Source: 2-01-FULL-45-10 sp964433975
GTDB taxonomy: Bacteria > Omnitrophota > Gorgyraeia > 2-01-FULL-45-10
DNA length: 21,855 nucleotides
Direction: 5' to 3'
Assembly (NCBI GenBank): GCA_964433975.1
Contig: CAYSSS010000026.1
Span: forward strand, 1 to 21,855
The notes under the pieces are model-generated. The model was not told where the DNA came from. It worked only from the letters and a program-made list of their open reading frames with translations, and did not search any database. Position 1 is the first letter of the stretch. The number at the start of each line of letters is the position of its first letter. A program made the translations under genes and the position numbers. This document shows positions 14,279 to 20,681 of the stretch, in pieces.

Positions 14279-14894
14279 TTTTAAAGTAGACGCTCTTGAG
14301 GTAGGGCCGATGGCCGCTAATTGCTACATCGTAACCCATGTCCCGACGAAGGACGCGTGTATTATAGACCCTGGCGGCGAGCCGGAGCGTATAAAACTCT
14401 TTCTGAAGAAGAACGGCCTGAATCCGAAATTCATCATAAATACCCATGGCCACGGCGACCATATTATCGGTAACGGATATTTCGGCGTGCCTATATATAT
14501 TCATAAGCTGGAGAAAGATTTTCTGACGAACCCCGAATTGAACTTATCCGGCATCTTCAGGCTCTCTATAAAGACCCCGGGGGCATCGAAGCTGCTTGAA
14601 GACGGAGAGAAGGTCTATCTGAACGGCCTGGAGTTTGAGATAATGCATACGCCGGGCCATACTCCCGGGGGGATATCGGTAAAGCTGGACGGCGTTGTAT
14701 TTACAGGCGATACTCTATTTGCCGGAAGCGTGGGCAGGACCGACCTTCCGGATGGAGATGAAGAGGCCCTGCTCGAATCTATCAGAAAAAAATTATTTAC
14801 GCTCGATGACAAGACCGTAGTCTATCCGGGGCACGGGCCCGGGTCTACGATAGGTATCGAGAAGAAGTCGAACCCGTTTTTGTTTAGCGTATAG
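14271..14894 (+). CDS. Metallo-beta-lactamase-fold hydrolase (glyoxalase II-like)
   Basis: The protein has 207 aa. The binuclear metal site is complete: NTHGHGDHIIGN (THGHGDH, residues 58-64), MHTPGHTPGG, FTGDTLFAGSVGR and VYPGHGPGSTIG. The N-terminus VGPMAANCYIV and the length of about 205 aa are typical of the YcbL/hydroxyacylglutathione-hydrolase-like subfamily, whose members act as thiolesterases on small substrates. The long C-terminal glutathione-binding extension of true glyoxalase II is absent, so glutathione specificity should not be assumed. It is cytoplasmic, without a signal peptide. It overlaps the lipoprotein gene by 8 bp and is followed by xerD after 2 bp, implying one transcript. 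Confidence 0.92.
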   Translation: MDDFKVDALEVGPMAANCYIVTHVPTKDACIIDPGGEPERIKLFLKKNGLNPKFIINTHGHGDHIIGNGYFGVPIYIHKLEKDFLTNPELNLSGIFRLSIKTPGASKLLEDGEKVYLNGLEFEIMHTPGHTPGGISVKLDGVVFTGDTLFAGSVGRTDLPDGDEEALLESIRKKLFTLDDKTVVYPGHGPGSTIGIEKKSNPFLFSV

Positions 14895-14896
14895 GT

Positions 14897-15784
14897 ATGA
14901 AAAAATTATTAGACGAATTTCTTAACTATTTATCGGTTGAAAGAGGCTTAAGCAAGAATACGATATCCTCTTATGGGTCGGACCTCATCTCTTTTATCAA
15001 CCATCTGGAAAAGAACGGCATCACCGGCATAGAGAAGGTCAAGAGGGACGATATAACAGGGCATCTTATGTACCTGAAGGATAAGGGGCTCTCCGGTAAT
15101 TCGGTATCGAGGGCGCTTGTAGCGATAAAGATGTTCTATAAATTTTTGGCGCAGGAACGTTTCATCAAGAATGATGTCGCCGGAATATTGGAGTCTCCCA
15201 AATTGATACGGCCGCTCCCAAACGTACTCGATGTGTCGGAGGTCGCAAGGCTTCTGCAGGCGCCTGACACTAGGAGCTGGATGGGGATACGCGATAAGGC
15301 GGCGCTGGAGCTGATGTACGCCACCGGTATGCGCGTCTCCGAGATGGTGGAGCTTGGAACCGGCACGCTGAACCTCGATGTAGGATTCATAAAGTGTAAA
15401 GGCAAGGGGGACAAGGAGAGGATGGTCCCGATAGGTTCCAAGGCCAGGGACTCCATCTCGCGTTACATGGAGAAGGTCAGGCCATCGCTCCTGAAGAGCA
15501 AGAACGACGGCCATCTATTCCTCACCAGGCTAGGTAAGAAGGTCTCGAGGCAATCCTTCTGGAAGATGATGAAGAAGTACGCCAAGACTGCAAAGATCAG
15601 GAAGGAGATAGCACCGCATACTTTAAGGCATTCATTCGCGACGCACCTGTTGGAGCGCGGGGCTGACTTAAGGGTCGTGCAGGAGATGCTGGGCCACTCC
15701 GATATCGCGACGACGCAGATATATACGCATATTGACAAGGGACGGTTAAAATCGATCCACAAACAGTTCCATCCCAGACCATAA
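14897..15784 (+). CDS. xerD: Tyrosine recombinase XerC/XerD family
   Basis: Site-specific recombinase expected to resolve chromosome dimers at dif during division. The protein has 295 aa, the usual Xer length. The N-terminal SAM-like core-binding domain spans about 1-90 (LDEFLNYLSVERGLSKNTISSY). The catalytic domain (about 105-295) has every active residue: R146 in ATGMRVSE, K170 in KGKGDKERMVPIG, H241 and R244 in PHTLRHSFATHL, H267 in MLGHSDIATTQIYTH, and the nucleophile Y276. Its place in a housekeeping operon, rather than beside attachment sites, argues for a chromosomal Xer rather than a phage integrase. XerC versus XerD cannot be settled from the sequence alone; the symbol is the more likely of the two. 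Confidence 0.9.
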   Translation: MKKLLDEFLNYLSVERGLSKNTISSYGSDLISFINHLEKNGITGIEKVKRDDITGHLMYLKDKGLSGNSVSRALVAIKMFYKFLAQERFIKNDVAGILESPKLIRPLPNVLDVSEVARLLQAPDTRSWMGIRDKAALELMYATGMRVSEMVELGTGTLNLDVGFIKCKGKGDKERMVPIGSKARDSISRYMEKVRPSLLKSKNDGHLFLTRLGKKVSRQSFWKMMKKYAKTAKIRKEIAPHTLRHSFATHLLERGADLRVVQEMLGHSDIATTQIYTHIDKGRLKSIHKQFHPRP

Positions 15785-15799
15785 AGAAGGAATGACGGC

Positions 15800-17092
15800 A
15801 TGAAAAATTTACATGAGAAGATGCAGCATTGTTTTTCAAAGAGCACGATGATGCTGCTGAAGAGGGTGAGTGTTATCAGTAAGCATATGGGCTATAAGGC
15901 CTATCTTATCGGTGGCACGGTGAGGGATCTATTCCTGTGCAAAGAGAATCTCGATATCGACATCGTTATAGAGGGCGATGCCATACATTTCGGCGAACGC
16001 CTGGCACACGAGCTTCACGGCATAATAGTTTCCCATAAAAGATTCGGCACATGCACCGTCACGACGCCCGAATATATCAGGATAGATTTCGCGACGGCGC
16101 GCCGGGAGACATACTCGAAACCCGCCGCGCTGCCAAAGGTGGAATTCAGCTCTTTTAAGGACGATCTCGCCCGGCGTGATTTCACAGTGAACGCGATGGC
16201 CATAAGCCTGAATGAGGAAGATTTCGGCGGTCTGATAGATTTTTTTGACGGTGTCGGCGATATAGAAAAGAAGCGCATAAAAGCGCTCCACAACAAGAGC
16301 TTTGTGGATGACCCCACCAGGATACTGCGCGCCATACGCCTCGAGAAGAGGCTGGGCTTTACTATCGAACCGCATACGGCGAACCTGATGCGCAAGTCGA
16401 TCGAGAAGGAGATTTATAAGAGGGTGCGGGAGCCGCGCCTGCGCGACGAGATCATACTGGTCCTGAAAGAGAAGGAGCCTTTTCACACGATAGTGAGGAT
16501 GAATGAATTCCGCGCGCTTAAGATAATCCATCCATACCTGAAGCTTCATAAGGATCTGGGTAGAATATTTGCCGCCATAGACGAGGCCTGCGGCTGGTAT
16601 AATGAAAATAGCCCGAGAAAGAGATCAATCGAGAAGTGGCTGGTATATCTCATGGCGCTCTTTGATGACGTCAGCTACGACGGCACGCTCTACTTCTGCA
16701 ATAAATTTGAATTTAAGCGCGGCGAAAGAATCAGGATGGTCTCTTACAAGAAGATCAGCGGTAAAGTTTTAAAGACGCTCAACGCCAAAAGAAAGATACT
16801 GCCGAGCAAGATCTACCGCCTCCTGGAACCGTTATCGCATGAGGCGACGCTCCTCTTGATGGCGGTGTCGCGTTCGGACATTGGCAGGGGGCGCATAATG
16901 GAGTTCTTTCACAAATATAACGGGATGCGCGCGGCGGTGAAGGGAGACGATATAAAGGCGCTCGGGGTCAAGGCGGGCCCGCATTTTGCAAAGATAATGG
17001 AAAAGATAATTTACAGGAAGCTTAACGGCGCTCTCACTACCAGGGAAGAGGAGCTTGAATACGCCAAGAAATTGGCAAAGAGGAGATTATGA
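15800..17092 (+). CDS. tRNA nucleotidyltransferase / poly(A) polymerase family
   Basis: Class II nucleotidyltransferase that adds or repairs the tRNA 3' CCA end, or polyadenylates RNA. The protein has 430 aa. The head and catalytic motif IGGTVRDLFL (37-46) is followed by LDIDIVIEGD with the metal aspartates D52 and D54. RRDFTVNAMAIS, then GGLIDFFDGVGDIEKKRIKALH and DPTRILRAIRLEKRLGF provide the base-recognition and neck regions. The C-terminal half is divergent and I see no HD domain. The IVIEGD form of motif A reminds me of CC-adding or A-adding enzymes of deep-branching bacteria that split the CCA job between two proteins. A full CCA-adding enzyme is equally possible. It overlaps rbfA by 4 bp. 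Shine-Dalgarno AAGGA lies 8 nt upstream. Confidence 0.88.
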   Translation: MKNLHEKMQHCFSKSTMMLLKRVSVISKHMGYKAYLIGGTVRDLFLCKENLDIDIVIEGDAIHFGERLAHELHGIIVSHKRFGTCTVTTPEYIRIDFATARRETYSKPAALPKVEFSSFKDDLARRDFTVNAMAISLNEEDFGGLIDFFDGVGDIEKKRIKALHNKSFVDDPTRILRAIRLEKRLGFTIEPHTANLMRKSIEKEIYKRVREPRLRDEIILVLKEKEPFHTIVRMNEFRALKIIHPYLKLHKDLGRIFAAIDEACGWYNENSPRKRSIEKWLVYLMALFDDVSYDGTLYFCNKFEFKRGERIRMVSYKKISGKVLKTLNAKRKILPSKIYRLLEPLSHEATLLLMAVSRSDIGRGRIMEFFHKYNGMRAAVKGDDIKALGVKAGPHFAKIMEKIIYRKLNGALTTREEELEYAKKLAKRRL

Positions 17093-17478
17093 CCAGACTC
17101 AGGCCGGAAAGAGTACAGGAGGCGCTCAGACAGGAGATCAGCAGAGTAGCCCTGGAAGAGATTAAGGATCCGAGGATCGGATTCCTTACCATAACGAAGG
17201 TAGAGCTGACCAAAGACCTGCGTTACGCGAAGGTCTACTTCAGCGTTCTCGGCGGCGCAAAGGAGAAAGCGCTGGCGTTGAAGGGTCTGAATAGCGCCAA
17301 GGGATACATAAAGGGCATGGTGGCCGACAGGATCAAGCTCAGGCTGGTGCCGGAGATCTCGTTCAGGATCGATGAGTCGATAGAGCATACCAGGGAGATA
17401 TACGATCTCTTTGAAAAGATAAAGAAGAAAGAGTCTACTTCGCCATCCAACCCGGAAAATTCAGGTATGGCTTCGTAG
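17089..17478 (+). CDS. rbfA: 30S ribosome-binding factor A
   Basis: Assembly factor that binds the maturing 30S subunit near 16S rRNA helix 1 and is needed for efficient 16S processing. The protein has 129 aa. It has the KH-like type II fold pattern: RPERVQEALRQEISRVALEEIKDPRIGFLTITKVELTKDLRYAKVYFSVLG, then LNSAKGYIKGMVADRIKLRLVPEISFRIDES. The core ends near residue 115. The last dozen residues are a Ser/Pro-rich tail whose final two codons and stop (GCT TCG TAG) are the left end of a repeat element. The start overlaps the previous gene by 4 bp (ATGA). It lies with nrnA and truB, a standard bacterial grouping downstream of infB. Confidence 0.95.
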   Translation: MTRLRPERVQEALRQEISRVALEEIKDPRIGFLTITKVELTKDLRYAKVYFSVLGGAKEKALALKGLNSAKGYIKGMVADRIKLRLVPEISFRIDESIEHTREIYDLFEKIKKKESTSPSNPENSGMAS

Positions 17479-17540
17479 GACTTTATAGGTAATTCCTGCG
17501 AAGCCCCACCGGCTATTACTAGTTGAGGGGCGAAGCAGAA
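17470..17540. repeat. Bipartite hairpin repeat, copy A (3' end of rbfA)
   Basis: GCTTCGTAGGA (17470-17480) pairs with TCCTGCGAAGC (17494-17504) as an 11-bp stem with one G-U. GCCCC (17503-17507) then pairs with GGGGC (17527-17531), followed by GAAGCAGAA. Copy B at 20146-20207 shares three exact blocks with it: GCTTCGTAGGA, ATTCCTGCGAAGCCC and GGGCGAAGCAGAA. The TAG in the first block is the rbfA stop codon. Confidence 0.8.
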
Positions 17541-17562
17541 AAGAAAGACAAAGGTGAACCCG

Positions 17563-18540
17563 ATGCGGGAAGCAATTGAAGCGATAAAGAAGGGCAGGCG
17601 TTTTTTGATAACCGCCCACGTGAATCTCGAGGGCGACGCCCTGGGCAGCCAGCTGGCTATGAAGGAGCTCTTGGCGGGTATGGGAAAAGAAGCTTTCATA
17701 TTGGACAGCGATCCCGTGCCGGAGCATTACAGGTTCCTGCCCAAGGCTGATGAAGTCTCCGACAAACTTGATGAGATCGGCGCCTTCGATACCGCCGTAG
17801 TTCTCGATTGCCCGACGCTTCAGAGGACCGGGCGGGTCAGGGATGTTATTAGCGCGAAAGCCGTACCCGTTATAAATATCGATCATCATGTATCGAATGA
17901 GAATTTCGGTGACGTGAACTGGGTTGATCCCAACGCGAGCTCCGCGGGCGAGATGGTATTCCACCTCTTTAAAGAGACGGGTGTTAAGATGACGAAAGAA
18001 GTCGCCCTTTCCTTATACATAGCGATACTTACCGATACAGGCTCTTTCAACTATGAGAACACTTCCAGCGTTACTCATGAGATAGCCGGGGAGCTCTTGG
18101 GATACGGCCTCGACCCTGCGCTCGTTTCTGAGAGTGTCTATGAGCGAAGGTCCGTGGAAGATATAAACTTACTTGGCCTTGTACTCGCTACCATACGGGT
18201 TAATAAGAAGGGCACGATAGCGCATTTGGAGGTCACGAAAAGTATGCTCGACAAGACCGGCGCGGACCTTGCGAAGTCCGAGGGCCTCATAAATTTCGCC
18301 AGGTCCATCGACGGTGTCAAGGTCGCCGTCCTCTTCAAAGAAGACCAGAAGAATAAGAATAAGATAAATATAAGTTTCAGGTCAAAGGGCAACGGCAGCA
18401 CCGTGGATGTCAATAAAATAGCTTCTCTTTTCGGCGGCGGCGGACATATGCGCGCGTCAGGCTGCGTAGTAACGGGCGGATTGAAGGCCGCGAAGAAGAA
18501 AGTCCTGGCGAAGGTCGAAGCGGAGCTTAACAATAGATAG
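17563..18540 (+). CDS. nrnA: DHH-family phosphoesterase (NrnA-like nanoRNase/pAp phosphatase)
   Basis: Bifunctional oligoribonuclease and 3'-phosphoadenosine 5'-phosphate phosphatase family, cytoplasmic, manganese-dependent. The protein has 325 aa. DHH domain motifs are ITAHVNLEGDALGS (16-29), VVLDCP, INIDHHVSN and ILTDTGSFNYENT. The DHHA1 substrate domain ends with FGGGGHMRASG. Motif I normally reads HxxPDGDA; here proline is leucine and the first aspartate is glutamate (E23), while H19 and D25 remain. ATG 17563 has AAAGGTG six bases upstream. A GTG three codons earlier is possible but has a weaker ribosome site. It follows the repeat after rbfA and lies 7 bp before truB. Confidence 0.92.
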   Translation: MREAIEAIKKGRRFLITAHVNLEGDALGSQLAMKELLAGMGKEAFILDSDPVPEHYRFLPKADEVSDKLDEIGAFDTAVVLDCPTLQRTGRVRDVISAKAVPVINIDHHVSNENFGDVNWVDPNASSAGEMVFHLFKETGVKMTKEVALSLYIAILTDTGSFNYENTSSVTHEIAGELLGYGLDPALVSESVYERRSVEDINLLGLVLATIRVNKKGTIAHLEVTKSMLDKTGADLAKSEGLINFARSIDGVKVAVLFKEDQKNKNKINISFRSKGNGSTVDVNKIASLFGGGGHMRASGCVVTGGLKAAKKKVLAKVEAELNNR

Positions 18541-18547
18541 CGAAATA

Positions 18548-19225
18548 ATGGATGGGATACTCGTAGTTGATAAGCCGCAGGGATGCACCAGCCATGATGT
18601 CGTAGACTTTATAAGAAAAAAGTTCGGGATCAAGAAGGCAGGGCATGCCGGCACGCTGGATCCCATGGCGACCGGTGTCCTCGTGATACTCATAGGCAAG
18701 TACACGAAATCCTCCAACTCTTTCCTCGGAGCCGACAAAGAATACGATGCGACGCTGATCTTAGGCGCGATTTCGGATACGGGTGATGCGTGGGGTAGGA
18801 TTGAGAAGTCGTCCACCCCAAGAGAACTTACCGACAAAGAGATAGAAGAAGCCTTCAAGAAATTCCTTGGCGCGATCGAACAGGTACCGCCCGCGTATTC
18901 GGCCGTTAAATTCAAAGGCAGAAAGTTGTACGAATTCGCCAGAAGAGGGATAGAGGTAAAGTTGGAGCCGCGCAAGGTTGTTATAAAAGAGCTTGAAATA
19001 TACAAAATGGATGGGCAGGAAGTATCTTTCAGAACCACCTGTTCAAAGGGCACCTATATAAGGCAGCTATGCATGGACATAGGCAAGGAGCTCGGGTGCG
19101 GCGCGTATCTATCGAGACTCCGCAGGACCAGGTCCGGAGAGTTTACGGTAAAAGAGGCCGTTACTCTTGAAGAGCTAAAGAGCGCGGACTCCGGAATGTT
19201 AGAGAATAGATTAAAGGCCATATGA
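18548..19225 (+). CDS. truB: tRNA pseudouridine-55 synthase
   Basis: Converts U55 of the T loop of tRNAs to pseudouridine. The protein has 225 aa, somewhat short because the C-terminal PUA-like extension of E. coli TruB is missing, as in many bacteria. The N-terminus GILVVDKPQGCTSHDVV and the catalytic motif KAGHAGTLDPMATGVLVI hold the nucleophile D38. KEYDATLILGAISDTGDAWG, PPAYSAVKFKGRKLYEFARRG and CSKGTYIRQLCMDIG follow in family order. Its start is 7 bp after the nrnA stop with no clear Shine-Dalgarno, so it may rely on coupling. It overlaps ribF by 4 bp, and the truB-ribF pairing is common among bacteria. Confidence 0.97.
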   Translation: MDGILVVDKPQGCTSHDVVDFIRKKFGIKKAGHAGTLDPMATGVLVILIGKYTKSSNSFLGADKEYDATLILGAISDTGDAWGRIEKSSTPRELTDKEIEEAFKKFLGAIEQVPPAYSAVKFKGRKLYEFARRGIEVKLEPRKVVIKELEIYKMDGQEVSFRTTCSKGTYIRQLCMDIGKELGCGAYLSRLRRTRSGEFTVKEAVTLEELKSADSGMLENRLKAI

Positions 19226-20154
19226 AAAAATCTGTAGTGACGATAGGGGTCTTCGACGGCGTCCATACGGGCCACCGTGCGGTTATCAAGAAGACGGTCG
19301 ACCGCGCGAGGGCCGTAGGAGCCGTGAGCATAGTGGTGACTTTTGATCCTCACCCGTTAAAAGTGCTTGGAGCCAGCGATCTTGCGCCGAGTCTCATGTC
19401 GTTGAAGCACAGGGTGAATACTATAAAAGCCCTGGGCGCAGATAAGGTCATAGTAATGCGGTTTGATAAAAGATTATCCGCCATGGAGCCGGGAGTCTTC
19501 ATAAAGAGCATAATTCGAAAAGGGCTGAATGCCGGGGAGATATTTGTAGGTGAGGACTTTTGTTTCGGCAAGGGCGCTCTTGCGGACATAGAGGCGCTGG
19601 AGCGTTTCGGGAGAGAGTCCGGATTGATAGTTCATTCCGTGAAGGCGGTCAAGAGGAGCGGCCGGGTGATAAGTTCAAGCCAGATAAGGAGGCTGATCGT
19701 ATCCGGTAGGATAAAAGAGGCCTCTGCGCTTTTGGGGCGGCCTTTCTCTGTGCTTGGCACTGTCGTCTCCGGAGCGAAATTGGCGCGCGCTCTCGGATAT
19801 CCGACAGCGAATATAAATCCGCATCACGAGGCGATGCCCCCCAGCGGAGTATATGCGGTAAGGGTTAAGTTGGGAGGGAAGCTCTTTAAAGGGGTCATGA
19901 ATATAGGAGTGAGACCCACGTTCTATGATCATGGCAGAGACATCGAACCCTCTATAGAGGTGCATATATTCGGCTTTCATGGAGGTATCTACGGCAAGGA
20001 CCTGGAGATAATCTTTGTAAAGAGAATGAGAGCCGAGAAGAAATTTAACACAATAGATAGTTTGATTGAGCAGGTAAGGAAGGATGAGAATGCCGCTAAG
20101 AGGTTATTGTCATATTCTACTCCGCTGAAGAACTTTTGTTCTTCAGCTTCGTAG
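19222..20154 (+). CDS. ribF: Bifunctional riboflavin kinase / FAD synthetase
   Basis: Phosphorylates riboflavin to FMN and adenylates FMN to FAD. The protein has 310 aa. The FAD synthetase half (about 1-160) has the nucleotidyltransferase motif GVFDGVHTGH, VTFDPHPLKVL, FVGEDFCFGKGALADIEAL and the ISSSQIRRLI signature. The kinase half (about 175-297) has ALGYPTANI with the MgATP-binding PTAN, PPSGVYAVRV and GVMNIGVRPTF. The conserved core ends at about AAKRLLS. The last 12 or so residues (YSTPLKNFCSSAS) and the stop come from palindromic repeat DNA. It lies outside the riboswitch operon, so FMN and FAD production is not shown to be under FMN feedback here. Confidence 0.97.
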   Translation: MKKSVVTIGVFDGVHTGHRAVIKKTVDRARAVGAVSIVVTFDPHPLKVLGASDLAPSLMSLKHRVNTIKALGADKVIVMRFDKRLSAMEPGVFIKSIIRKGLNAGEIFVGEDFCFGKGALADIEALERFGRESGLIVHSVKAVKRSGRVISSSQIRRLIVSGRIKEASALLGRPFSVLGTVVSGAKLARALGYPTANINPHHEAMPPSGVYAVRVKLGGKLFKGVMNIGVRPTFYDHGRDIEPSIEVHIFGFHGGIYGKDLEIIFVKRMRAEKKFNTIDSLIEQVRKDENAAKRLLSYSTPLKNFCSSAS

Positions 20155-20207
20155 GAATAATTCCTGCGAAGCCCTATCTGGATTGAAAGTGGGTGGGCGA
20201 AGCAGAA
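20124..20207. repeat. Bipartite hairpin repeat, copy B (3' end of ribF), with adjoining hairpin
   Basis: A perfect hairpin GCTGAAGAAC-TTTT-GTTCTTCAGC (20124-20147) runs into copy B (20146-20207). In copy B, GCTTCGTAGGA (20146-20156) pairs with TCCTGCGAAGC (20162-20172), and GCCC (20171-20174) pairs with GGGC (20195-20198), followed by GAAGCAGAA. The TAG in the first block (20152-20154) is the ribF stop. No T run follows. Copy A lies after rbfA. Confidence 0.8.
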
Positions 20208-20215
20208 TAAAAGGC

Positions 20216-20244
20216 TTTACAAATAATAGCAGCTGTGATATGAT
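20216..20244 (+). promoter_or_regulatory. Promoter for rpsO-pnp
   Basis: TTTACA (20216-20221), 17-bp spacer, TATGAT (20239-20244). Initiation near 20251 gives a leader of about 92 nt before rpsO. It starts just after repeat copy B. Confidence 0.7.
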
Positions 20245-20250
20245 GCTCGA

Positions 20251-20342
20251 AGTCGGAGAGGTCCTTCTCCCGCCGTACCTTGTAATATTCTTGGGGCGGG
20301 ATCAGGATCAAAATTTGTAGAACAAATTTTGAAAGGTGTAAG
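20251..20342 (+). promoter_or_regulatory. Structured leader of rpsO, candidate S15 autoregulation site
   Basis: Three possible helices are visible. GGAGA (20255-20259) can pair with TCTCC (20266-20270). The competing TCCCGCC (20268-20274) can pair with GGCGGGA (20295-20301). CAAAATTTGT (20309-20318) pairs perfectly with ACAAATTTTG (20322-20331), right before the Shine-Dalgarno GAAAGGTG. Ribosomal protein S15 represses its own mRNA through leader structures in several bacteria. The resemblance is positional, not a recognised family. Confidence 0.5.
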
Positions 20343-20612
20343 ATGACTTTAGCAAAAGAGAAGAAGACGGAGCTGATCGGCGGATACAAGGTGCACGAAA
20401 AAGACACCGGTTCGCCCGCTGTACAGATAGCGCTTCTAACCGAACGGATAAATTCACTTTCAGGCCATTTTAAGGCGCACAAGAAAGATCACCATTCAAG
20501 GCAGGGGTTACTGCGCATGGTCAGTGTCCGTAGAAGGCTTCTGGAGTATTTGAAGAAGAAGAGCCCCGATGAGTATCAGGGCATCATAAAGAGACTGGAC
20601 TTAAGGAAGTAG
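20343..20612 (+). CDS. rpsO: 30S ribosomal protein S15
   Basis: Primary binding protein of the 16S rRNA central domain, nucleating platform assembly with S6 and S18. The 89-aa length is exactly standard. The sequence shows the four-helix pattern with the rRNA-contacting residues: DTGSPAVQIALLTERINSLSGHFKAHKKDHHSRQGLLRMVSVRRRLLEYLKK. H41-type GHFKxHKKDHHS and the R-rich third helix are conserved. The start has GAAAGGTG upstream. The gene has its own promoter and leader, and it is followed 69 nt later by pnp, the classical rpsO-pnp arrangement. The 69-nt gap has no clear terminator. Confidence 0.98.
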   Translation: MTLAKEKKTELIGGYKVHEKDTGSPAVQIALLTERINSLSGHFKAHKKDHHSRQGLLRMVSVRRRLLEYLKKKSPDEYQGIIKRLDLRK

Positions 20613-20681
20613 TCTTGTGTTTTCTTGTGCATATCACCGGCACCCCTTACAAATAAACCCCATAACCATAAAGGAAATACG

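Noticed and set aside
14897..15784. Tyrosine recombinase considered as a phage or island integrase
   Set aside because: It has Xer length, sits inside a housekeeping operon with 2-bp spacing, and shows no attachment-site duplication at tRNA-Pro or other mobile genes.
20124..20147. Perfect hairpin at the ribF end considered as an intrinsic terminator
   Set aside because: No T tract follows and it lies inside the coding frame. It is better treated as part of the repeat.
20613..20681. Terminator or RNA gene between rpsO and pnp
   Set aside because: The 69-nt gap shows no convincing hairpin with a T tract and no tRNA-like fold. It holds only the pnp ribosome site.
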